From Enhydrobacter aerosaccus (GTDB taxonomy: Bacteria; Pseudomonadota; Alphaproteobacteria; Reyranellales; Reyranellaceae), in contig NZ_FUWJ01000001.1 in NCBI RefSeq assembly GCF_900167455.1, positions 186,001 through 250,000 on the forward strand: a DNA stretch of 64,000 nt. The letters run 5' to 3'. Both the position numbers and the translations under genes were made by a program. Numbering within the stretch: the first letter of the stretch is position 1; every line of letters begins with the position of its first letter. The notes below the pieces were generated by a model. The model had not been told where the DNA came from and did no database searches. It saw only the letters and a list, made by a program, of their open reading frames with translations. Below are positions 52,501 through 59,633 of this stretch, piece after piece.

Positions 52501-53841
52501 TTGCTGGAGGCCGGCTGGAAGGCCGATGCCGCCATCCAAGGCCTCGGCCGCACCAACCGAACGGCCCAGGCGCAGCCGCCGCTGTTCCGGCCGATCGCCA
52601 CCGACGTTGCCGCCGAGAAGCGGTTCCTGAGCACGATCGCGCGCCGGCTCGATACGCTGGGCGCGATCACGCGCGGCCAGCGGCAGACTGGCGGGCAGGG
52701 CCTGTTCCGGCCCGAGGACAATCTGGAGAGCCCTTATGCCCGCGCGGCGCTGCGCCAGCTCTATACGCTGCTCTACGCCGGCAAGGTCGAGGGCTGCTCG
52801 CTGCAGCGCTTCGAGGCGGCGACCGGACTTTCGCTCACTGACCGCGACGGCTCGCTGCGCGAGGAGTTGCCCTCGATCGCGCAGTTCCTCAACCGGCTGC
52901 TCGCGCTCACGATCGGCCTGCAGAACACCCTGTTCGAGGCCTTCGAGGCGCTGCTGCGCGCCAAGATCGAGGGCGCCATCGCCTCCGGCGCTTATGACCG
53001 GGGCGTCGAGACGGTCGTGGCCGACTCGCTCCGCATCGTCGATCGCCGCACGATCTACAGCCATGCCGGCACGGGTGCCGAGACTCACGCGCTCACCATC
53101 CTGCGCCGCGATCGCAACCGGCCTCTGGCGCTCGACCAGGCTCTCGACCTGGCCCGCGAACGGGGCCGCCTGCTGGTCAACGCGAAGTCCCACCGTGCTG
53201 CCGTTCAGGTCTCGGCGCCGAGCGTGATGCTCGATGACGGTGCCATCGAGCGGCGGGTTCGCCTCGTGCGCCCGATGGAGCGCCCGGCTCTCGCCGCCGA
53301 CTCGCTCGCCACGTCAGCCTGGGAGGAGGCTGACAGGGCTGCATTCGCTGAAGCGTGGCAGGCGGAGATCGCGGAGCTGCCGGCGTTCGCCGAGAGCCAC
53401 CTGTACATGGTGACCGGCTTGCTTCTGCCTATCTGGCGGCGCCTGCCCGAGGAAGGCTGCCGCGTCTGGCGCCTTCAAACCGATGACGGCCAGCGCGTCA
53501 TCGGCCGGCAGGTCTCCGCGGCCTGGGTGGCCGATGCCGTCGGCGAGACGCCGCAGCTTTCGGCCGAAGACGCGTGGACCGCCGTCTTTGAGCGCGGTGC
53601 CGTGCTGACGCTCGACGACGGGCTGTCACTGCGCCGTGCACTGGTCATGGGTGTCCGCCGCGTCGAGCTCGATGGATTTAGCGACGGCATGCTCGACCGG
53701 CTGAAGGCGATGGGGCTGATGTCGGAGATCATCGCCTGGAAGCTCCGCCTGTTCGTGCCGACCGGCGCGAACGGCCCCGCCATCCTCGAAGCCTTGCGCG
53801 AGCGGCACCCGCTGCGGCGGGTTGCCGAGCGGGCGGCATGA
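49519..53841 (+). CDS. N6-methyltransferase-like / strawberry notch-type helicase fusion
   Basis: A 1440-residue protein. Residues 110-330 are a methyltransferase-like fold with EPSAGTG (about 150) and NPPFS (about 214), as in N6-adenine methylases. Residues 430-1050 are a superfamily 2 helicase of the strawberry-notch type, with GDGTGCGKGRQVA (about 500), FDEAHAMANA (about 607), a DUF-like middle, and GTGRSYHADL and QGLGRTNRTAQAQPPLF as helicase C motifs. The C-terminal 350 residues resemble the Sno C-terminal region. Such giant proteins are conserved on alphaproteobacterial plasmids and integrative elements; their role in DNA defence or anti-restriction is unproven. The Toprim gene follows 10 bp later. 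Confidence 0.9.
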   Translation: MTTPVSAASVIATPSTPASNTATALLGAAEHLLNDLARGRRIDAAALRAAMEHAFGGSDAEGLWDWKAAYDACEATTVLFLRRFGPAMRARAASPAAQLAMLDKIAALLPSHTRRSQESQSLQQFSTPIALGLAVSAAAAITPSDHVLEPSAGTGLLAIFAELAGAGLALNELADTRAGLLDLLFPAVPVTRFDAAHIHDHLDAGVQPSVVLMNPPFSAAAHVDGRVADAALRHLRSALARLSDGGRLVAITGANLSPDHPAWRDAFVRLQERARLVFMAAVDGAVYARHGTSMPTRLFVIDKRPADDPKGFPSSPGMANDVATLLAWVVASVPPRLSVGGTVTPAAAPCSAPTCIARTAGSRSVLFAVADTEFEEVGCETTDWRPTETGRLTESLYEPYALQSIRIAGAQPHPTPLVQSAAMASVAPPEPSYRPRLAPGLVAKGALSDAQLETVIYAGEAHSGLLAGAWTVDETFDTLSAAPDATEHAVRFRRGFFLGDGTGCGKGRQVAAIILDHWLRGRRRALWISKSDALIEDARRDWSVLGQERLLVQPLSRFRPGRPIRLHEGILFLTYATLRSAERDGKLSRLDQILEWLGPGFDGVVVFDEAHAMANAAGDRGERGEQAPSQQGRAGLRLQHALPDARVLYVSATGATTVRNLAYAQRLGLWGGDDFPFATRAEFVEAIEAGGVAAMEVLARDLKSLGLYAARSLSYAGIEYELLEHALSDEQRRVYDAYAGAFEIIHNNLNAALEAANITGAGEGGSRTLNAQAKSAARSAFEAAKQRFFGHLLTSMKTPTLVRSIERDLAKGHAAVVQIVSTGEALMERRLADIPTSEWNDIAVDITPREYVLDYLAHSFPTQLFEEYTDDEGNLLSRPVFRDGQPVQCREAIERRDRLIEQLAALPPVPGALDQIVQRFGTEQVAEVTGRTRRIVRKDDRLAVETRAPSANLAEAAAFQDDKKRILVFSEAGGTGRSYHADLAARNQRLRVHYLLEAGWKADAAIQGLGRTNRTAQAQPPLFRPIATDVAAEKRFLSTIARRLDTLGAITRGQRQTGGQGLFRPEDNLESPYARAALRQLYTLLYAGKVEGCSLQRFEAATGLSLTDRDGSLREELPSIAQFLNRLLALTIGLQNTLFEAFEALLRAKIEGAIASGAYDRGVETVVADSLRIVDRRTIYSHAGTGAETHALTILRRDRNRPLALDQALDLARERGRLLVNAKSHRAAVQVSAPSVMLDDGAIERRVRLVRPMERPALAADSLATSAWEEADRAAFAEAWQAEIAELPAFAESHLYMVTGLLLPIWRRLPEEGCRVWRLQTDDGQRVIGRQVSAAWVADAVGETPQLSAEDAWTAVFERGAVLTLDDGLSLRRALVMGVRRVELDGFSDGMLDRLKAMGLMSEIIAWKLRLFVPTGANGPAILEALRERHPLRRVAERAA

Positions 53842-53851
53842 GGAGGCGACC

Positions 53852-54901
53852 ATGGCCCAATCCGCCGCCGATCTGGCGCGCTGCCTCGCGCGCGACGCCG
53901 AGGCCGTGTGCCGCCACTATCTCTCCAACGGCCGTCGCCAGGGCCGCTACTGGCTGGTCGGCGATGTGCACAACACACCCGGCCGGTCGATGTTCGTCCG
54001 GCTCAGCGGGCCGGAATCCGGTCCTGGCGCCGCCGGGCATTGGACCGATGCCGCAACGGCAGAATATGGCGATCTCCTCGACGTGATCCGCGAGAGCTGC
54101 GGTCTCATCGACTTTCGCGATGTCGCCGAGGAGGCGCGACGCTTCCTCGCCCTGCCCAAGCCCGAGTGCCAACTGGTGTCGCAACACACGAGGCCAGCAC
54201 GCCGTGGCTCGCCCGAGTCTGCCCGATGGCTGTTCGCCATATCATGCCCACTCGCGGGCACGCTCGCGGAGGCATACCTGCACGAGCGAAGCATCATGAC
54301 CGTGCACCATAGTGGGGCCCTGCGCTTCCATCCGCGCTGCTACTATCGTCCCGACGAGCACTCCCCGACCGAGGCCTGGCCGGCCATGGTCGCGTCCATC
54401 ACGGATCTCGACGGCCGCATCACTGGCGTGCATCGCACCTGGCTCGACCGCTCCGGTCGCGGCAAGGCGCCGATCGGTACACCACGCCGGGCAATGGGCG
54501 AGCTCTTGGGCAATGCCGTGCGCTTCGGCCCGGCTGACGACGTGCTCGCCGCCGGCGAGGGCATCGAGACCATGCTGTCGCTGCGATGCGCCCTGCCGAC
54601 CATGCCCATGGCAGCGGCACTCTCGGCCAATCACCTCGCCGCCCTGCTGCTCCCCGCAACACTGCGCCGGCTGTACATCGCGCGCGACACCGATGCGGCT
54701 GGCGACCGCGCGGCGGTGACGCTCAGCACTCGCGCCCAGGAGGCCAGGATCGAGGCGATCACGCTCTCGCCCAGGCTCGGCGACTTCAACGACGACCTGC
54801 GCGCCTTCGGCGTTGACGACCTGAGGGCAGCCCTGTGGCGTCAACTCGCGCCGCGGGACGCCCAGTACTTCTGCGATCCGATGATGGCCGGGACGGGGTG
54901 A
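53852..54901 (+). CDS. Toprim domain-containing protein
   Basis: A 349-residue primase-like protein. The N-terminal part (about 1-190) corresponds to the DUF7146-type region seen before Toprim on mobile elements. The Toprim domain has its Glu in LAAGEGIETMLSLR and the DxD in YIARDTDAAGDRA. AGGAGG lies just before the ATG, and the gene follows the helicase gene by 10 bp, so they are one transcript. It may prime or process DNA during element replication or transfer. There is no zinc finger, so it is not a full DnaG-type primase. Confidence 0.9.
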   Translation: MAQSAADLARCLARDAEAVCRHYLSNGRRQGRYWLVGDVHNTPGRSMFVRLSGPESGPGAAGHWTDAATAEYGDLLDVIRESCGLIDFRDVAEEARRFLALPKPECQLVSQHTRPARRGSPESARWLFAISCPLAGTLAEAYLHERSIMTVHHSGALRFHPRCYYRPDEHSPTEAWPAMVASITDLDGRITGVHRTWLDRSGRGKAPIGTPRRAMGELLGNAVRFGPADDVLAAGEGIETMLSLRCALPTMPMAAALSANHLAALLLPATLRRLYIARDTDAAGDRAAVTLSTRAQEARIEAITLSPRLGDFNDDLRAFGVDDLRAALWRQLAPRDAQYFCDPMMAGTG

Positions 54902-55017
54902 CAGGCGGGCAAGGCCGCAATCGTCGCGGTCGGCGAGGATGAGATCCTGGGCCGCCAGGACAGGCCGCGCCCGGCCTTGTGGGGGCGATCGGACGGCAGG
55001 CGGCCCGGCTTCTGCAA

Positions 55018-55201
55018 CGGCAGAGCGCGGCTATTTTCCGCCGGCGCTGACGCGCCTTTGCATCGCGAAGCAAAATAGCCGCGCTCTGCCGTCCTCCGCT
55101 GGCGCTCCGGCCGCTCCGCGGTGCAGACCCGGTCCGCCTGCCGTCTCTCGGCGCCCACGAAGGCCGCGATGGGCGCGGCCGATCCGGCAAAGGACCTCAT
55201 C
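55018..55201 (+). ncRNA. Structured leader of the DUF2493 gene
   Basis: Three parts are visible. First, a perfect 20-bp stem (55018-55037 with 55072-55091; 21 bp if 55017/55092 are counted) around a GC-rich loop. Second, a core TCCTCCGCTGGCGCTCCGGC immediately 3' of it. Third, a hairpin GGCCGCG-ATGGG-CGCGGCC (55162-55180) ending 21 nt before the ATG. The same order, core and spacing precede the DUF736 gene. No known RNA family was recognised. Confidence 0.6.
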
Positions 55202-56140
55202 ATGACCACCGACCGCGACGATCCCGATCTCGAGTCCGCACATACCGCATCTCCCACCGAGCACGTCCTCAGCGAGCTGCAGCTCTACGCCTGGCGTCCC
55301 TTCGAGGACGAGCCCGACCCCAGGCCGCTGCCCGAGGGCAACGCCGTCGCCGGCGCCGTCGCCGACATCTTCGACGCCCTGGTCGCGACGCTGAGCGACA
55401 CCCGCCTCGAGCCCGACCTCGAAGGCCTGCTGTGGTCGACCGTCAACCTCTTCCACCGTGCCGTCGACCGCGTCGAGCGCGAGCTCGACGGCAACGAGCA
55501 GGCGCAACACAAGAGCCAGCGCGAGCAGAACGGCTCGGAGGTGCGCTCGGTCGAGCTCGAACGCCTGACCGCCCAGGGCATCACGCTGATCGAGCGGCGC
55601 AATGCCATGGAACTGTTCCGCGACCAGGCCGCCGAGCAGTTCGAGCGTCACACCGGCTCAGCCTGGCGGCCGCGCACCGGCTCGATGGTCAGCCGCAGCA
55701 CGCTCACCGCAACGATGATCGACAGCCGCGACTTCCTCGCCGCCCGCCGTCGCGCCGACACCGAGGTCCTGCTGCCCAAGGGCCCAAAGATCGCGCTCAG
55801 CGGCGGGCTCGACTACAACGACCATCGGCTGATCTGGGCGAAGCTCGATCAGGTCCACGCCAAGCATCCCGACATGGTGCTGCTGCACGGTGGCTCGCCC
55901 AAGGGCGCCGAGCGCATCGCCGCCCGCTGGGCCGACCATCGCAAGGTGCCGCAGATCGCCTTCAAGCCGGACTGGCACGGGCACGCCAAGGCGGCGCCGT
56001 TCAAGCGCAACGACGCCCTGCTCGAGGTGCTGCCGATCGGCGTCATGGTGTTCGCGGGCAGCGGCATCCAGGCAAACCTGGCCGACAAGGCGAGGAAGCT
56101 CGGCATTCCGGTGTGGCAATTCGGCGAGGGCGGCGCGTAA
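55202..56140 (+). CDS. DUF2493 (SLOG-superfamily) protein
   Basis: A 312-residue protein. The N-terminal 170 residues are helical and charged. The C-terminal 120 residues are the DUF2493 Rossmann-like domain (KIALSGGLDYNDHRLIWAKL, VLLHGGSPKGAERIAARWA, FKRNDALLEVLPIGVMVF), a SLOG-type fold thought to sense a nucleotide-derived ligand. It is found next to ParB, Toprim and DUF736 genes on integrative elements. The ATG lies behind GGCAAAGGACCTCATC. Its function is not established. Confidence 0.9.
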   Translation: MTTDRDDPDLESAHTASPTEHVLSELQLYAWRPFEDEPDPRPLPEGNAVAGAVADIFDALVATLSDTRLEPDLEGLLWSTVNLFHRAVDRVERELDGNEQAQHKSQREQNGSEVRSVELERLTAQGITLIERRNAMELFRDQAAEQFERHTGSAWRPRTGSMVSRSTLTATMIDSRDFLAARRRADTEVLLPKGPKIALSGGLDYNDHRLIWAKLDQVHAKHPDMVLLHGGSPKGAERIAARWADHRKVPQIAFKPDWHGHAKAAPFKRNDALLEVLPIGVMVFAGSGIQANLADKARKLGIPVWQFGEGGA

Positions 56141-56177
56141 AGCGCCGCCTGCCTCAACCGCGTTCAAATTGGTCGAT

Positions 56178-56189
56178 CCAGCAAGCTGG
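56178..56189. promoter_or_regulatory. Short palindrome before the XRE regulator gene
   Basis: CCAGCAAGCTGG, with GGCCAACTTGGC just after it, lies 67 bp before the regulator's ATG. It could be an autoregulatory operator; short palindromes of this kind are typical for XRE proteins but also common by chance. Confidence 0.3.
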
Positions 56190-56255
56190 CCAACTTGGCG
56201 ATTGCACGGGTCGTGCCCTGGAAGCCATAAGTGTCCGTGAGGTGGGGGGAGAAAG

Positions 56256-56717
56256 ATGGCGAGATCACACCCGGTCGACGTGCATGTTGGTCTGCGGATG
56301 CGCCAGCGTCGGGCGCTGCTTGGGATGAGCCAGACTGTGCTTGGAAATTCTGTCGGGCTGACGTTCCAGCAAGTGCAGAAATACGAGCGCGGCTCCAATC
56401 GTATGGGCTCGAGTCGCCTGTACGAATTCGCCAAGGTGCTCGACGTGCCGGTGTCGTATTTCTTCGACGAAATGCCGTCGACCGCACTGGCTGGCCGCCC
56501 GATGTCCGGCCGTGGTCGCAAGGATGGCTTCGGCGAAGCCGGCACGCCGTTCAAGCAAGACAAGGATCCGCTGATCAAGCGCGAGACGCTCGAGCTTGTG
56601 CGCGCCTACTACAAGATTCGCGAAGGCAGGGTCCGCAAACGTATCTACGAGACGATCAAGGCTGTCGGGGCTGCCAGCCATGCCGAGGTGTTGGGCAGGC
56701 AGAAACGCCGTCGTTGA
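56256..56717 (+). CDS. XRE-family helix-turn-helix regulator
   Basis: A 153-residue regulator. The helix-turn-helix lies at about 10-65 (GLRMRQRRALLGMSQTVLGN, then GLTFQQVQKYERGSNRMGSS) and resembles rhizobial XRE regulators of integrative elements and quorum-linked genes. The C-terminal part contains a second helical region (ETLELVRAYYKIREGRVRKR). GGGGGGAGAAAG precedes the ATG. Its neighbours are DUF2493 upstream and the DUF736 pair downstream, so it is likely the local regulator of the block. Confidence 0.9.
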   Translation: MARSHPVDVHVGLRMRQRRALLGMSQTVLGNSVGLTFQQVQKYERGSNRMGSSRLYEFAKVLDVPVSYFFDEMPSTALAGRPMSGRGRKDGFGEAGTPFKQDKDPLIKRETLELVRAYYKIREGRVRKRIYETIKAVGAASHAEVLGRQKRRR

Positions 56718-56780
56718 AGGAAGCGCTCATCCAGTTCGCCAAGGTGCGCCAGTCGCACTGCCGCGCCTTCGGAGCCGGAC

Positions 56781-57100
56781 CTACTCGCCGCTCGGGCGGC
56801 GGCGCGACCAGATGAGGGGCTGACCGAGCTAACGCTCGCCCAATTCATCGTCGAGGAGCTTGGCGAAGATCGGGCTGGCGAAGTTTGGATCGTCGAGCTT
56901 GACCGAGAGGTGGTCGCGGCCTTCGTTGGACCGCTTGGGCCAGGCGGCGCCGATCTCGGCCCGCCGGACATAGACGCGATGGCTGGGCGCTTGTCGCTCG
57001 ACTGGCGGGCTTTCGGACAACCGGCCCTTATCTACGCTCAGCCATCTTTCTCATCGCCCTTCGGTCGCCGACCTCTTGTGAATGACCCGAGATTGGCCAC
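56781..57100 (-). pseudogene. Inverted, decayed copy of the DUF736 gene
   Basis: Read on the minus strand it begins VANLGSFT, passes through LSVDKGRLSESPPVER, then follows APSHRVYVRRAEIGAAWPKR and EGRDHLSVKLDDPNFASPIF almost identically to the intact gene. It ends GER-stop-LGQPLIWSRRRPSGE. A missing base after AGCGACAAG, lost sequence near the N-terminus and an in-frame TAG disable it. Its total length matches the intact gene, which lies divergently beyond a shared hairpin region. Confidence 0.85.
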
Positions 57101-57210
57101 GTCTTTTCCTCACCATGTTGTTCAGCACGCGACACGCGGGGCCTCGTTATGGCGAATCTGGCCGTAGACCGGCTGCGCCTCGATCGCCTGAGCCGCAACG
57201 CCCTCGCCTC

Positions 57211-57380
57211 GACTTTCTTCCCCTGGGCTTCGCCCATTCCTCGCGAGGCAAGAAAGTCTCCCCGAGGGCATCCTCCGCTGCGCTCCGGCCCGCAAGCGGG
57301 TGCGTCGGCGATCGTCTCCGGCCTGCAGATCGCCATCGAGGCCGCGATGGTCGCGGGCCCGAACAGCAAGGAGAAGCGAC
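57211..57380 (+). ncRNA. Structured leader of the DUF736 gene
   Basis: This has the same plan as the DUF2493 leader. A perfect stem GACTTTCTT/AAGAAAGTC (57211-57219 with 57250-57258) is followed by the core TCCTCCGCTGCGCTCCGGCC (57271-57290). The hairpin GGCCGCG-ATGGT-CGCGGGCC (57340-57359) ends 21 nt before the ATG. The first stem differs in sequence from its counterpart but keeps its position and pairing. The degenerate DUF736 copy on the other side shows traces of the terminal part (GAGGCC, GCGTGTCGCG). Confidence 0.6.
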
Positions 57381-57701
57381 ATGGCCAACATCGGTTCCTT
57401 CAAGAAGGTCAATGACGAGTACCAGGGCGAGATCGTCACGCTGAGCGTTCAGACCAAGGGTGTCCGCATTGTCCCGGAGGCCAACAGGTCCAGCGACAAG
57501 GCGCCCAGCCATCGCGTCTATGTCCGGCGGGCCGAGATCGGCGCCGCCTGGCCCAAGCGGTCGAACGAAGGCCGCGACTACCTCTCGGTCAAGCTCGACG
57601 ATCCAAGCTTCGCCAGCCCGATCTTCGCCAACCTGTTCGACGACGAGTCCGGCGAGGGCTACTCTTTGATCTGGTCGCGCCGCCGCCCGAGCGGCGAGTA
57701 G
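57381..57701 (+). CDS. DUF736 family protein
   Basis: A complete 106-residue DUF736 protein (MANIGSFKKVNDEYQGEIVT, APSHRVYVRRAEIGAAWPKR, FASPIFANLFDDESGEGYSL, WSRRRPSGE). AAGGAG precedes the ATG. The family is abundant on alphaproteobacterial plasmids and integrative elements and has no proven function; the small beta-rich fold suggests nucleic-acid or protein binding. It is followed by a 12-bp hairpin. The gene is divergent from its own pseudogene copy. Confidence 0.93.
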   Translation: MANIGSFKKVNDEYQGEIVTLSVQTKGVRIVPEANRSSDKAPSHRVYVRRAEIGAAWPKRSNEGRDYLSVKLDDPSFASPIFANLFDDESGEGYSLIWSRRRPSGE

Positions 57702-57714
57702 GTCCAGCTCCGAA

Positions 57715-57743
57715 GGTCCCGCCCGGGCAATCCGGGCGGGACC
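57715..57743 (+). terminator. GC-rich hairpin after the DUF736 gene
   Basis: GGTCCCGCCCGG and CCGGGCGGGACC pair perfectly (12 bp) around GCAAT, 14 bp after the stop. The tail TCTCGC has few T residues, so termination may be imperfect. Confidence 0.7.
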
Positions 57744-58134
57744 TCTCGCATGTTCGCTGTCACACGCAGCAAGAGCCTGACGCATCGGCAAAATTGCTCA
57801 GCCATCAAGCGACGTCAGAGGAAAACGACGGCCGTTCAAAGTTGCGATCAACATCGCAGAACTGCGCGAAGGTCGGGGAAGGCCGGCTTTGGCGGGTGAC
57901 AAACCTCGCGCGCCGAACGGCTACGTGGCTGCGCGGCTAGGAAAGACCATTCATGCAGCGCGACGGATCACAAAGCTTTGCAAGAGCAGCACTGCGAAGT
58001 GTTCAGCACGATGTCCCTTTCGTCGCCACATGCATCGAACATCGCGTGAACGTCTCCCCACGTTTCCCCACGCATCTCCGTCCATCTCACAACATCTTGG
58101 TCCATTTCGGACCACGGATGTTCATGGTGGGGAT
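57744..58134. other. Gap between the mobile block and tRNA-Thr; no gene seen
   Basis: These 391 bp contain no frame with family resemblance. In particular, no integrase fragment was found, although this is where an element inserted into the tRNA 3' end would normally carry one. Confidence 0.5.
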
Positions 58135-58174
58135 AAAAGGCCCGATTTCAAACTCAATGAAATCGGGCCTTTTT
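58135..58174. terminator. Bidirectional Rho-independent terminator
   Basis: AAAAGGCCCGATTTCA and TGAAATCGGGCCTTTT form a perfect 16-bp stem with a 7-nt loop, with a T-run on both strands. It ends the tRNA-Thr transcript 11 bp after its CCA and insulates it from the mobile block. Confidence 0.93.
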
Positions 58175-58185
58175 CGCGGTCGGAC

Positions 58186-58260
<75 letters not shown>

Positions 58261-58289
58261 TCCGGCGGGACGGGCCCGAGCGCGGCGCG

Positions 58290-58318
58290 GATATGCCATA
58301 GGGGGCCGGCCGGTTCAA
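58290..58318 (-). promoter_or_regulatory. Putative promoter of tRNA-Thr
   Basis: On the minus strand TTGAAC (-35) is separated by 17 bp from CATATC (-10), placing the start about 25 bp before the mature tRNA. The -35 is good; the -10 is weak. Confidence 0.4.
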
Positions 58319-58412
58319 CCACGCTGCCGCCCGCCGAAACAGGCGATCCGCGCCGACTTGCCGATCCGGGCGCCCGAGTCCTACGATTTCCGACAAAAGC
58401 AGGAGGAAACCC

Positions 58413-59516
58413 ATGGATTGGCGTCCGATTTCGGCGGACTCGCACATCACCGAGCCGCCCAACTGCTATGTCGACCATATCGATCCCGCTTGGCGGGAGC
58501 GGGCGCCCCGACTGATCCACAAGGAGGGGCTGGGCGACACCTTCGTCGTCGACGGCATGAAGACGCCGGTGCCGCTGGGCTTGATCGCGGCGGCCGGGGT
58601 AGCGCCGAAGGACATTCGCATGGGGGGCGCCAAATTCGAGGACCTGCATCGCAGCGGCTGGGATCCCGGCGGCCGCCTAGCGGATCAGGATCGCGATGGT
58701 GTCGCCGCCGAGGTCATCTATCCCACGGTCGGCATGCTGATCTGCAATCATCCCGACTTCGACTACAAGAAGGCCTGCTTCGATGCCTACAACCGCTGGC
58801 TCCAGGGCTATTGCAGCCATGCCCCCGATCGCCTGATCGGGCTCGGCCAGACCGCGTTGCGCACCGTCAAGGAAGGCATCGAGGATCTCGAGCGAATCAA
58901 GGCGATGGGCTTCCGCGGCGTGATGATGCCGGGCAATCCGGGCGAGAAGGATTACGACGATCCGGCCTACGATCCGTTCTGGGAGGCTGCGGTCGCGCTG
59001 GACCTGCCGCTGTCCTGGCACATCCTCACCACCAGCGGCGACAATACGCTCTCCAGGCCGCGCGGACCGAAGATCAACGGCTTCCTCAGCATCATCCGGG
59101 GCTGCCAGGACATCATGGGCATGCTGGTCTTCTCCGGCGTGTTCGAGCGCCATCCCAAGCTGCGCGTGGTGTGCGTCGAGGCCGATGCAGGCTGGGCGCC
59201 GCACTTCATGTATCGCATGGACCACGCCTACAAGCGCCATCGTTACTGGATGAAGGGGCAGGAGCTGGCGCGGCTGCCATCCGAATACTTCCGCGACCAC
59301 ATTTCGCTCACCTTCCAGGACGACTGGACGGCATTCCAGTTCGCCGACCGGCTGGGGCCGCAGCAGCTGATGTGGGCCAACGACTTCCCGCACAGCGATT
59401 CGACCTGGCCATGGAGCCAGGACGTGCTGGAGCAACAGACGCGCGATCTCACGCCGGACCTCAAGAAGCGCATCCTGCGCGACAACGTGGTCGAGCTCTA
59501 CAAGCTCGCCGCATAG
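58413..59516 (+). CDS. Amidohydrolase family 2 protein
   Basis: A 367-residue TIM-barrel amidohydrolase. The metal site begins with ISADSHITEPP (DxHxxE form). The middle helix WHILTTSGD supplies another His, and FERHPKLRVVCVEADAGWAP with MWANDFPHSDSTWP holds the late Asp. The C-terminal DNVVELYKLA is typical. Relatives hydrolyse or decarboxylate cyclic and aromatic acids and are often found in steroid and terpenoid clusters. GAGGAAACCC precedes the ATG. A truncated relative lies at 21.2-21.6 kb. Confidence 0.9.
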   Translation: MDWRPISADSHITEPPNCYVDHIDPAWRERAPRLIHKEGLGDTFVVDGMKTPVPLGLIAAAGVAPKDIRMGGAKFEDLHRSGWDPGGRLADQDRDGVAAEVIYPTVGMLICNHPDFDYKKACFDAYNRWLQGYCSHAPDRLIGLGQTALRTVKEGIEDLERIKAMGFRGVMMPGNPGEKDYDDPAYDPFWEAAVALDLPLSWHILTTSGDNTLSRPRGPKINGFLSIIRGCQDIMGMLVFSGVFERHPKLRVVCVEADAGWAPHFMYRMDHAYKRHRYWMKGQELARLPSEYFRDHISLTFQDDWTAFQFADRLGPQQLMWANDFPHSDSTWPWSQDVLEQQTRDLTPDLKKRILRDNVVELYKLAA

Positions 59517-59633
59517 CCGCTGTCGGAAGCGCGCCGTACGGCCGACATCCGGGCCGTACGGGGTTGGCCGTCGGCAATCGCGACGCTTTCGTGAAGGCCG
59601 CAACCGGTGGCAGGGGCGGGCGTAGCTATTGCG

